Below, piece after piece: positions 6,130 to 12,594 of a DNA stretch of 12,719 nt. The notes under the pieces were generated by a model, which was given only the letters and a program-made list of their open reading frames with translations, was not told the origin of the DNA and searched no databases. Source of the stretch: Pseudomonadota bacterium (GTDB lineage Bacteria > Pseudomonadota > Alphaproteobacteria > JAAXGF01); contig JADFMW010000052.1 in the NCBI GenBank assembly GCA_022563655.1, positions 1 through 12,719 on the forward strand, in the 5' to 3' direction. Position 1 is the first letter of the stretch, and each line of letters begins with the position of its first letter. A program made the translations under genes and the position numbers.

Positions 6130-7023
6130 TCAACGGTCGTGCAACGCGAGGTCCGAGCAGAAGGAGCGCAGGAACGCCGCGACCTCGCTGCGGAGGTCGT
6201 CGCGGTCGAGCGCGAACGCGATGTTGGCCCGCAGATAATCGACCTTGCTGCCGCAGTCGAAGCGTTCGCCCTCGAAGCGCAGGCCGTGGAACGGGGCCGC
6301 GCCGATCATCTCGGCGAGCGCGTCGGTGAGCTGGATCTCGCCGCCGGCGCCGCGCTTGAGCCGCGCGAGACGGTCGAATACCTGGGGCAACAGGATGTAG
6401 CGGCCGATGATCGAGAGCGTCGAAGGCGCGGCGGCGGGGTCGGGCTTCTCGACCAGACCGGCGACCTCGACCAGGCGTCCGTCGTCGTTGGCGATGTCGA
6501 GGATGCCGTAGCGGTTGGTGCTCTCGCGCGGCACCTCCGTCACCGCCACGACGTTGCCTCCGGTCTCGCCGTGGACGTCGGCGAGCTGCTTGAGACACGG
6601 CGTCTCGGACAGCACGAGATCGTCGGCGAGCACCACCGCGAACGGCTCGTCGCCGACCAGGTTGCGCGCGCACCACACGGCGTGGCCGAGGCCCAGGGGC
6701 TCCTGCTGGCGCGTGTAGGCGACCCGGCCCGGTCCCGGCAGCCACGAGCGCAGTTGCTCGATCTCCTCGGTCTTGCCTTTCGCGGCCAAGGTCTGCTGCA
6801 GCTCGTGGGAAAGGTCGAAGTGGTCCTCGATGGCGCTCTTGCCGCGGCCGGTGACGAAGATGAACTCCTCGATGCCGGCGGCGCGCGCCTCCTCGACCGC
6901 ATAGTGGATCAACGGCTTGTCGACGACGGTCAGCATCTCCTTGGGCATCGCCTTGGTGGCCGGCAGGAACCGGATGCCGAGACCGCCGACCGGGAACACG
7001 GCCTTGCGAATCGGTCGAGCCAT
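6130..7023 (-). CDS. galU: UTP-glucose-1-phosphate uridylyltransferase
   Basis: This 297-residue nucleotidyltransferase makes UDP-glucose from UTP and glucose-1-phosphate. Visible family features are the N-terminal nucleotide-binding segment with LPATKAMPKEML (20-31), VDKP (34-37), QQEPLGLGHA (106-115), the metal-binding LADD (133-136), VEKP (191-194), GRYIL (207-211) and GGEIQLTDAL (228-236). The signature G-x-G-T-R appears as GLGIR (14-18), with Ile17 (codon ATC) in place of the usual Thr; this may be tolerated or reduce activity. The ATG at 7023 is chosen over the adjacent GTG at 7026 because GGAGG lies four bases before the ATG. It heads the operon galU-ugd-racemase homologue-mutase. A promoter lies about 65 bases upstream, and the leader is built largely of 21-bp repeats. 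Confidence 0.94.
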   Translation of the reverse strand: MARPIRKAVFPVGGLGIRFLPATKAMPKEMLTVVDKPLIHYAVEEARAAGIEEFIFVTGRGKSAIEDHFDLSHELQQTLAAKGKTEEIEQLRSWLPGPGRVAYTRQQEPLGLGHAVWCARNLVGDEPFAVVLADDLVLSETPCLKQLADVHGETGGNVVAVTEVPRESTNRYGILDIANDDGRLVEVAGLVEKPDPAAAPSTLSIIGRYILLPQVFDRLARLKRGAGGEIQLTDALAEMIGAAPFHGLRFEGERFDCGSKVDYLRANIAFALDRDDLRSEVAAFLRSFCSDLALHDR

Positions 7024-7032
7024 CACCCCTCC

Positions 7033-7095
7033 GGCCTCGCGCGCGGAACGATTCGCCTCGCCCGCGGAACGATTCGCCTCGCCCGCGGAACGATT
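7033..7095. repeat. Three tandem 21-bp repeats between the galU promoter and ribosome-binding site
   Basis: Three 21-bp units lie at 7075-7095, 7054-7074 and 7033-7053. Read toward galU each begins AATCGTTCCGCG and ends GCGAGGC plus one base. The first two are identical; the third differs at two positions and runs directly into the GGAGG of galU. In the two complete repeat junctions the plus strand reads GAACGATTC, a GAA-CGA-TTC mini-palindrome, spaced exactly two helical turns apart. The first unit overlaps the -10 box by three bases, and the rest forms nearly all of the predicted 5' leader. Confidence 0.85.
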
Positions 7096-7121
7096 AGACT
7101 GTTCATTGGCCCGTCCCTCAA
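7093..7121 (-). promoter_or_regulatory. Promoter of the galU-ugd-racemase-mutase operon
   Basis: On the minus strand TTGAGG (7121-7116) and TCTAAT (7098-7093) are separated by exactly 17 bases, matching four and five of six consensus positions. Transcription would start near 7086, inside the first 21-bp repeat, giving a leader of about 60 bases. It is the best promoter candidate in the 272-base spacer between the J-protein gene and galU. Confidence 0.5.
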
Positions 7122-7213
7122 GTCCACACGCGAGTGCTGCAGTCCGGTCATGCCAAGGCGCGGCGGAGCCGCCCCGGCGGGGCGCGGATACTAGCCCAAA
7201 GCAGCGGCAATGT

Positions 7214-7243
7214 CCGCAACACCTTGCCGCAACACCTTGCCGC
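7214..7243. repeat. Tandem 13-bp repeat, 2.3 copies
   Basis: CCGCAACACCTTG occurs at 7214-7226 and 7227-7239 without change, followed by CCGC at 7240-7243. It lies in the non-coding spacer downstream of the J-protein gene, upstream of the galU promoter. No function is apparent. Confidence 0.8.
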
Positions 7244-7256
7244 TCCGGCCGCCGGG

Positions 7257-7292
7257 CGCGCGCGGCCCGGCGCGCGGCCCGGCGCGCGGCCC
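7257..7292. repeat. Tandem 12-bp GC-only repeat, three copies
   Basis: GGCGCGCGGCCC is found at 7269-7280 and 7281-7292, with a one-mismatch copy at 7257-7268. It lies three bases beyond the J-protein stop codon (7298-7296). The unit is rich in GCGC and GGCC self-complementary steps and could fold strongly in the 3' end of that transcript, but no T tract follows, so it is not a classical terminator. Confidence 0.75.
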
Positions 7293-7295
7293 GGT

Positions 7296-8033
7296 TCAGG
7301 CGCCGAGCAAAACCTCCTTGGCGAGGTTGATCTTGGCGGCGAGGTAGGTGGAGCCGCCCCGGTCGGGGTGATTGGTCTGCATCAGCCGGCGATGGGCGTC
7401 CTTGATCTCCTGGGGCGTCGCGTCGGCGCCGACGCCGAGGATCTCCCGGGCCTCCTCGGTCGTCATACCCGCCTTGCCGACGGCCCCGGTGGCGCGCTCG
7501 CGGGCGTCCATCCTGTCACGCCAGTCGCCGCCATGGGGGCCGCGGTCGAGATAGGCCTCGACGAGGCGCGCCGACTGCTGGTCGGCACGCGCGCATTCGG
7601 CCAACAGGGTGAGTAGCTCGTCGAGGTCGAGGCTGCCCAGATCGCGTCCGGCGAACGGCCCTTGCAGCACTTTGCCCGCCATCTCGCCGCTGTCGTGCTC
7701 GAGCGTCATGCGGAGATAGGCCGTCTCGACCTCCGAACTCTGGCCCGGCGTCGGCTGGGCGCGCCCGGGAAAGCCGAAGCCGCCGAATGGACCACCCAGC
7801 GGCGAGCGCTTGAGCCGCCGACGCAGCATCATCAGCGCGAGAAAAGCCAGCGGCAGAGCAAAGGAGCCGAAGCCCCGGACGACGAGAAAAACTACCAGCA
7901 GCACGCCTAGGGTGCCGCCGATCCACTTGAGCGCGACGGCGAGCGTCGCCGGGTCGGCCTTGGCGAACAGCCGCGCGAACACCAGGATGACCCCAAGCAA
8001 CGCGGCGCCGATAAGCAGGTAGGCGAAGACCAT
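7296..8033 (-). CDS. Membrane-anchored J-domain (DnaJ-like) protein
   Basis: The product has 245 residues. Two or three hydrophobic segments (about 2-22, 34-53, 57-71) are followed by a basic stretch (RRRLKR, 71-76), a Gly/Pro-rich linker (79-99) and a helical middle region (101-180). A short J domain ends the protein (about 191-245) with the Hsp70-stimulating HPD at 222-224. The architecture, membrane anchor first and J domain last, is that of DjlA/Tim14-like J-proteins that recruit DnaK to the cytoplasmic face of the inner membrane. There is no G/F region or zinc finger, so it is not DnaJ itself. It starts 20 bases after the stop of the VWA-like gene, with AAAGG before the ATG, so the two are very likely co-transcribed and may act together. 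Client and function are unknown. Confidence 0.85.
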   Translation of the reverse strand: MVFAYLLIGAALLGVILVFARLFAKADPATLAVALKWIGGTLGVLLVVFLVVRGFGSFALPLAFLALMMLRRRLKRSPLGGPFGGFGFPGRAQPTPGQSSEVETAYLRMTLEHDSGEMAGKVLQGPFAGRDLGSLDLDELLTLLAECARADQQSARLVEAYLDRGPHGGDWRDRMDARERATGAVGKAGMTTEEAREILGVGADATPQEIKDAHRRLMQTNHPDRGGSTYLAAKINLAKEVLLGA

Positions 8034-8053
8034 GCCGAGCCTTTACGCCGGCC

Positions 8054-8761
8054 TCATTTCACCTGGTTGGCGATCTGCAGGACCGCGCCGCCGGCCCGCT
8101 TGCCCAGGTCCTCGAGCGCGCGCCGGCCGCCGGCGGCGTACACGGCGACCGCGCTCAACAGTTCGCGGAGCTGCCGGGCGCTGGCCGCGTCGAAGCTCAG
8201 ATATGCGCCCTTGGTCAGACGCGCGATCTGCCGGAAGGCGCGGGCGGCGATGGGTTCGCGGCCCTCGTGGAAGATGAATACGGGGACGCCGAGCAGGCCA
8301 AGCTCGCCGGCGAGATGGCACAGCAAATCGACGTCCTCCTCCATGCAGTCGCCGACGAAGACCACGGCGTGGACCGGCTTGCGCTTGGTCTCGGCGATGG
8401 CGTGGCGCAGCACCTTGCGGATCTGGGTGTGGCCGCCGAGGCAGAACACACCGGTCATCTGGCGCACCAGAGAGCGCGAATCGATCAGCCACTTGGTGTG
8501 CCGGAACTCGCCGAAGCCGCGGTAATAGACGAGCTGAATCTCGAGACCGCCGAGGCCCGCGGTGGCCTCGAACATCTCGCCCTGAATCTGGCACGCGTGG
8601 TCCCAGCTGGGCTCGCGGCTGGCGGTCGCGTCCATGGCGAAGATCAGCCGCCCCCGCTCGCCGGCCGACCGCGGCGCCGGCGCCGCCGCGACCCGGCTCA
8701 GGAACGCCTTGACCTCGGCGTTCGAGACCCGCGCCGGAAGCTTGCGCTCATCCTTGGCCAT
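8054..8761 (-). CDS. VWA-like (von Willebrand factor A fold) protein of unknown function
   Basis: This soluble 235-residue protein has no signal peptide. After a charged N-terminus, the hydrophobic strand RLIFAMDATASRE (38-50) carries D44-x-T46-x-S48, a DxSxS-type MIDAS metal site. T112 in GGHTQI and D138 in VFVGDCMEE are in the right order for the remaining MIDAS positions. The later part alternates strands and helices (GVPVFIFHEG at 158-167) and ends with an alanine-rich helical tail. This order supports a VWA domain occupying nearly the whole protein; metal binding and partner adhesion are inferred. I chose the ATG at 8761 because the conserved-looking region starts close to it. The frame extends to upstream ATGs (8854 region), but these lie in or next to the -10 box and would add an Arg/Gln repeat tail. 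First gene of a pair with the membrane J-protein. Confidence 0.75.
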   Translation of the reverse strand: MAKDERKLPARVSNAEVKAFLSRVAAAPAPRSAGERGRLIFAMDATASREPSWDHACQIQGEMFEATAGLGGLEIQLVYYRGFGEFRHTKWLIDSRSLVRQMTGVFCLGGHTQIRKVLRHAIAETKRKPVHAVVFVGDCMEEDVDLLCHLAGELGLLGVPVFIFHEGREPIAARAFRQIARLTKGAYLSFDAASARQLRELLSAVAVYAAGGRRALEDLGKRAGGAVLQIANQVK

Positions 8762-8793
8762 GAACCGCTCGCACCCTCGATCGCGGCGCCGCC

Positions 8794-8833
8794 GCTCTTG
8801 CGCTCTGGCGCTCTGGCGCTCTTGCGCTCCGGC
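8794..8833. repeat. Five tandem 8-bp repeats in the leader of the VWA-like gene
   Basis: Consecutive octamers read GCTCTTGC, GCTCTGGC, GCTCTGGC, GCTCTTGC, GCTCCGGC on the plus strand. The tract is flanked on both sides by GGCGCCGCC. It lies between the promoter and the ATG at 8761. Because eight is not a multiple of three, a change in copy number would shift the frame of any translation started upstream of it. Confidence 0.8.
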
Positions 8834-8849
8834 GCCGCCGACCATGGAC

Positions 8850-8878
8850 ATCATACAAAGATTGACTCGCCATTTCAC
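8850..8878 (-). promoter_or_regulatory. Probable promoter of the VWA-like/J-protein pair
   Basis: On the minus strand GTGAAA (8878-8873) and TATGAT (8855-8850) are 17 bases apart, matching four and five of six consensus positions. Initiation would fall near 8843, giving a leader of about 80 bases that contains the octamer repeats. It lies about 20 bases past the stop of the MFS gene. Confidence 0.45.
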
Positions 8879-8897
8879 GTTTTCAGACTCGGCGTCC

Positions 8898-10334
8898 TCA
8901 ATCGGCGGCGACGGCCTCGCGGGCGCGGTGCAGCCATACCAGCCGCAGCGCGAGCACCACGACCAAGCAGGGTGCGGCGATGAACAAGCCATAGACCCAG
9001 GCGGCGGCCGCGGCGACCGTGGCCTCGGACACGCCCGCCGCCAGGCCGGCGGCATTCGCCACCATGCCGGCGAGCGCCGCACCGAACGCGACACCCAGAA
9101 TGCGCACGGTGGGAATCGACGAGGCGGTGAGCCCTTCCTCGCCTTGGCGCGCCGCCGACATCGTCCAATGGACGATGTGAGCGTGGCATATTCCGATGCC
9201 GAGACCGGTCAGGGCGACGAACACGGCGAGCGCGGGGAGCGATCCGTCGACGACCACCAGAGCCTGGCCGGCGAAGCCACAGGCAATCGCCACCGGGCCG
9301 AGGACGATGACGCGGCGCACCCAGCGTCCCTCGAACCCCGAACTGGCCAGCGCGCCGGAGGTCCACGCGAGCGCCAGGATGGTGTTGAAGTAGCCGGCAA
9401 GGAGCGCCGAGCCGCCGTGCAGGACCTGCACCAGCAGCGGCATGAACACGCCGATCGCGCTGTGCGTCACCGAGATCAGGAAGAACATCCAGTAGGCGAC
9501 GCCCACCCGGTTGGCGATCGACAGCGGATGCGTCGGGAACAGGCGGTTGGCGGCGCCGCGGTCGAGGCGGAAGGTCTGTCCCAGCAAGAAGAGTGCCGCG
9601 GCGACGAGCGCGAGCCGCGCCGGGAGCGGCTCGACGTTGCCGCTGAGCGCCACGCCGAGGACCCCGGCCCCGAGCAGCGCGATGCGGCGCAGGGGAAAGG
9701 CCGGTACTCGTGCCGCGGCCAGCGCCGCGGGAAGCGTGCGCCACGCCAGGGCCGCGAACAGCACGATCACCGGCACGCCGGCCCAGAACGCGCCGCGCCA
9801 CCAGCCGATCTCCGAGAACACCCCGCCCACCAGCGGGCCCAACAGCGCCGCGACGCCCCAGGTCGCCGAGATCGTCGACAGCGCCCGCGTGCGCAGGTTC
9901 GCCGGGTAAAGCTCGCGCACCAGCGCCATCGACAACGCGATGATCACGCCGCCGCCAACGCCCTGCACCGCGCGCGCGATCAGCAGGTACGCCATGCCCG
10001 GCGCGACGGCGCAGCCGACCGATCCGATCAGGAACGCGACCGCCGCCGCGGCGTATCCCCGTCGGGTGCCGAGCGCCGCCATGATCGGTCCGCCGCACGC
10101 CGCGCCGACGATCGAGGCGACCATGTAGAGCATGACCGGCCAAGTGTAGAACGCCACGCCGCCGATGTCGGCGACGACCTCCGGCATCACCGTCGCGATG
10201 ATGAAAACGTCGATCGCGTGCAGGCCGATGCCGAGGTCGAGGATCAGCGTGTAGGCGGCGTTGCGGCCGCGAAACAGCTCGGACCATGAAGGTGTGGACA
10301 AATCAAGACCCGTCGGTGTGTGGGCTTTGCACAA
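8898..10334 (-). CDS. MFS transporter, DHA2-like 14-segment multidrug or metabolite exporter
   Basis: Up to 478 residues with about 14 hydrophobic segments, the count typical of the drug:proton antiporter DHA2 group. Visible motifs: Asp42 in the first segment (IDVFIIATVMPEV, like the family lDxTivnvALP), a motif A-like loop GGPIMAALGTRRG (81-93), motif B with Arg121 in RAVQGVGGG, motif C GPLVGGVF (166-173) and WWRGAFWAGVP (178-188). Substrates are typically cationic or amphipathic drugs, or an endogenous product; none can be assigned here. The start is uncertain: the frame opens at a TTG (10334) and has no ATG before the first membrane segment. Another TTG at 10301 is possible, and neither has a good ribosome-binding site. 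It lies 41 bases after a methyltransferase gene in the same direction, so the pair may modify and export one small molecule. Confidence 0.85.
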   Translation of the reverse strand: MCKAHTPTGLDLSTPSWSELFRGRNAAYTLILDLGIGLHAIDVFIIATVMPEVVADIGGVAFYTWPVMLYMVASIVGAACGGPIMAALGTRRGYAAAAVAFLIGSVGCAVAPGMAYLLIARAVQGVGGGVIIALSMALVRELYPANLRTRALSTISATWGVAALLGPLVGGVFSEIGWWRGAFWAGVPVIVLFAALAWRTLPAALAAARVPAFPLRRIALLGAGVLGVALSGNVEPLPARLALVAAALFLLGQTFRLDRGAANRLFPTHPLSIANRVGVAYWMFFLISVTHSAIGVFMPLLVQVLHGGSALLAGYFNTILALAWTSGALASSGFEGRWVRRVIVLGPVAIACGFAGQALVVVDGSLPALAVFVALTGLGIGICHAHIVHWTMSAARQGEEGLTASSIPTVRILGVAFGAALAGMVANAAGLAAGVSEATVAAAAAWVYGLFIAAPCLVVVLALRLVWLHRAREAVAAD

Positions 10335-10375
10335 GCGAGGGGCGCGAAAGGGTGACTGCGCTCGCGGCCAAGCCG

Positions 10376-11386
10376 CTACCCGGGTTTTCGGGCGGAGACG
10401 ACGTTGAGCCCGCTATCGAGGCGCATGCGCTCGACGCCGACGAACCCGCCCGCGGCCAAAATCTCCCTGTACTCGCCCTCGGTGTAGGCCCGCCCGTCGT
10501 CGTAGAAGTTGAGGAACACCAAACCGTGCGCCACGTTCTCGGGCGGAGATATCCGCGAATCGTCGATCACCCCATTGCCGATGATATGGATCGCGCCGCC
10601 CGGCTCGACCACCCGGCCGACGTTGGCGACCGCGCGGCGGGCGTCGTCGGGCGCCAGGATTTGAACGAACGACATCAGCACGGCCATGTCGTACGACCCT
10701 TGCGGGGGTTTAGCCAGGAGATCGGCCTCGACGATCTCGATGCGGTCGGCGGCGCCGGCCTCGGCAACGAAGCGCCGCGTAATCGGCGTCACCCCGGGCA
10801 GATCGGCCACCGTCGCGCGGAGCCGCGGGCAGGCCCTGCACAGCGAGATCGAGAGGCCGCCCGATCCGCCGGCGACGTCGAGCAGCGCGCGGCGCGACGA
10901 CAGATCGAAGCGCGCCGCCAACTCGCGCCCGGCCGCGAGCGTGCCGGGGTGGCTGCGGCGGAAGAAGGCCTCCAGCTCGGTCTCGCCCATCGACGCGAAA
11001 TCGTGCTTCGCCTGCGGCGTGCCGGTGCGGATCGTCTCCGCCGTCTGCAGGACCGCGTGCCAATGCTCGGCGAACCTCTCGCGCTGCCCGTCCAGGTAGT
11101 CCGGCGCGCCCCGGACCAGGAAGCGATCGGCCTCGGCGCTGTTGGCGAAGACCCCGTCCCTCGTCTCGAGCAACCCGGTGGTGACCAGGGTGTAGAGCAG
11201 CGGCGCGAGCTTTTCCGACTCGACGCCGAGGGTCGCGGCGAGCCCCTCGGCGCTCAGCGGCCCGTCCTTCAGGGGCGTGAACACGTCGAGCTGCATGCCC
11301 GCCAGCATCGCAAGGGCGGGAAGCACGCTGCGGCGCAACCGGTTGATCGTCTCCGGCCGTTGCGCGGCCGATGCATCGTCCGTCAT
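10376..11386 (-). CDS. SAM-dependent methyltransferase with winged-helix dimerisation domain (COMT-like)
   Basis: This 336-residue protein has the class I O-methyltransferase layout of the caffeate/hydroxyneurosporene/acetylserotonin methyltransferase group. An N-terminal helical winged-helix dimerisation domain spans about 12-95 (ALAMLAGMQLDVFTPLKDG, AATLGV), followed by a Rossmann SAM-binding domain. The glycine-rich motif LLDVAGGSGG is at 168-177 and the acidic strand VEADLL at 219-224. The segment that usually holds the catalytic histidine (as in vLHdWsDe) reads SFVQILAPDD (239-248), with Gln242 near that position, so classical His-assisted phenol O-methylation is doubtful. Another acceptor, or a non-methylating role, is possible. 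GAGGAG lies just before the ATG. It is the first gene of a pair with the MFS exporter and follows an AT-rich upstream region with an operator-like element. Confidence 0.85.
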   Translation of the reverse strand: MTDDASAAQRPETINRLRRSVLPALAMLAGMQLDVFTPLKDGPLSAEGLAATLGVESEKLAPLLYTLVTTGLLETRDGVFANSAEADRFLVRGAPDYLDGQRERFAEHWHAVLQTAETIRTGTPQAKHDFASMGETELEAFFRRSHPGTLAAGRELAARFDLSSRRALLDVAGGSGGLSISLCRACPRLRATVADLPGVTPITRRFVAEAGAADRIEIVEADLLAKPPQGSYDMAVLMSFVQILAPDDARRAVANVGRVVEPGGAIHIIGNGVIDDSRISPPENVAHGLVFLNFYDDGRAYTEGEYREILAAGGFVGVERMRLDSGLNVVSARKPG

Positions 11387-11449
11387 GAACTCCTCGGCCC
11401 CCTCGATCGGGTTTCAGGAACTTAACTCTATCTCTTTGGATCTACTCGT

Positions 11450-11466
11450 TACAATTTGTATTACAA
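11450..11466. promoter_or_regulatory. Operator-like element of three alternating half-sites
   Basis: The sequence TACAATTTGTATTACAA consists of TACAA, TTGTA and TACAA, each separated by a single T. It forms two overlapping perfect 5-1-5 inverted repeats (11450-11460 and 11456-11466). It lies in a markedly AT-rich patch (about 11415-11475), 64 bases upstream of the methyltransferase ATG, where a regulator would act. A weak -35/-10 pair (TTGTAA, then TAGAGT at 18 bases) overlaps it on the minus strand. TTGTA/TACAA arms resemble sites used by GntR- or MarR-type repressors, but no regulator gene is nearby. Confidence 0.4.
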
Positions 11467-11546
11467 CGAAAGATTTGCGCATGGCTCATCGTCGGCACTG
11501 ATCATCCGACGGCCCGGCAGGGCGCGTCAACCCCGCCCGCCGCGGC

Positions 11547-12479
11547 TCACAGGCGCCCGAGTCGCTCGGTCAACAACCGGAAGAATCCGTCGGCATCGAT
11601 ATCGACGACGACGTTGGCGTTCGGCGGCTCGCCGGAGACGCCGGCGCGATCGACCACGGTCTGCCCGAGGGTGAGCGGGCTCGCCGTCTCGACCGCGACG
11701 TGCATCGGCCGCGCCTCGAACAGCTCGGGCCTGAGCAGGTAGGCGATGACGCAGGGGTCGTGCAGCGCGGTGCCGCGCCCGCCGGGGCGCTTGGCGGCGC
11801 GGGCGAGATGGGTCTCGAGCATGGCGGCGACGACCGCCGCCGCCGGCCGGCGCAAGGCGCTGATCACCTTCACCCGCTCGGGCGTGGCGATGGCCCTGAG
11901 CGTGACGTCGAGGCCGATCATGGTGAGCGGTGCGCCGGCCGAGAAGACCACCGCGGCGGCGTGGGGATCGGTGTGGATGTTGAACTCGGCCGCCGCGGTG
12001 ACGTTGCCCGGACCCATGCCCCCGCCCATGAGCACGATCTCGCGGATCCTGGGCACGATGCGCGGCTCCTCGACGACGGCGAGCGCGAGGTTGGTGAGCG
12101 GCCCCATCGCCGCCAGGGTGACGTCGCCGTCGGAGGCCATCAGCCGCTCGATCAGGAACTCGACCGCATGGCCGGAGGCGAGCGGCATGGTCGGCTCGGG
12201 CAGGTCGGCGCCGTCGAGCCCGGTCGCGCCATGGACGCGCTCGGCGGTCTCGAGACGCCTGAGAATCGGCCGCGGGCAGCCGGCGTAGACCGCCACGTCG
12301 GGGCGCCCCGCGAGCTCGCAGACGCAGCGGGCGTTCCTGGCCGTCAGCTCGAGCGGCACGTTGCCGGCGACCGTGGTCACCGCGACCACATCGAGCTCGG
12401 GCGAGGCGAACGCGAGCAGCAGGGCGACCGCGTCGTCCTGACCCGGGTCGCAATCGATGATGATCGGCCGTGCTACCAT
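11547..12479 (-). CDS. Nucleoside hydrolase (inosine-uridine preferring type)
   Basis: This 310-residue enzyme of the IUNH family hydrolyses the N-glycosidic bond of ribonucleosides to base and ribose, for salvage or catabolism. The Ca2+-binding signature DCDPGQDDA is at 9-17, with Asn40 (VAGN) continuing the site. MGPLTNLAL (125-133), MGGGMGPGN (151-159), AEFNIHTDPHAA (164-175) and the late HDP (240-242) with the active-site histidine are all in the expected places, and the length is typical. Base preference cannot be read from sequence alone. The gene is single, separated by 160 bases from the methyltransferase gene ahead of it on the same strand, and divergent from the aldehyde dehydrogenase gene across 115 bases. 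No strong Shine-Dalgarno precedes the ATG. Confidence 0.93.
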   Translation of the reverse strand: MVARPIIIDCDPGQDDAVALLLAFASPELDVVAVTTVAGNVPLELTARNARCVCELAGRPDVAVYAGCPRPILRRLETAERVHGATGLDGADLPEPTMPLASGHAVEFLIERLMASDGDVTLAAMGPLTNLALAVVEEPRIVPRIREIVLMGGGMGPGNVTAAAEFNIHTDPHAAAVVFSAGAPLTMIGLDVTLRAIATPERVKVISALRRPAAAVVAAMLETHLARAAKRPGGRGTALHDPCVIAYLLRPELFEARPMHVAVETASPLTLGQTVVDRAGVSGEPPNANVVVDIDADGFFRLLTERLGRL

Positions 12480-12594
12480 GGCCGCAAGTTAAACGGCAAG
12501 TGGCGCGCCGGGGCCAGCGATTTCACGCGGTCACCGTTGCCTCGCCGGCGCGAATGACCGACACTCGGCCCCGTACCACCGAGGTCGAGAAACC

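Noticed and set aside
7162..7183. Overlapping GC hairpins (GGCGG-AG-CCGCC and GCCCC-GGC-GGGGC) as a terminator for the J-protein gene.
   Set aside because: No T tract follows in either direction and the two stems exclude each other; such palindromes are common in DNA of this composition.
2438..7194. Long plus-strand open frames opposite the mutase, racemase, ugd and galU genes (up to 457 codons).
   Set aside because: They mirror real genes with clear motifs, read as Arg/Ala/Gly/Asp-rich protein without recognisable domains, and are expected on the complement of GC-rich coding DNA.
7033..7292. CRISPR array suggested by several repeats in a spacer.
   Set aside because: The units are contiguous with no unique spacers between them, and no cas gene is present.
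1448..8761. A tellurite/stress (Ter) system combining the TerC-family gene with the VWA and J-domain genes.
   Set aside because: They are separated by the nucleotide-sugar operon, lie in different transcription units, and no TerD-domain gene is present.
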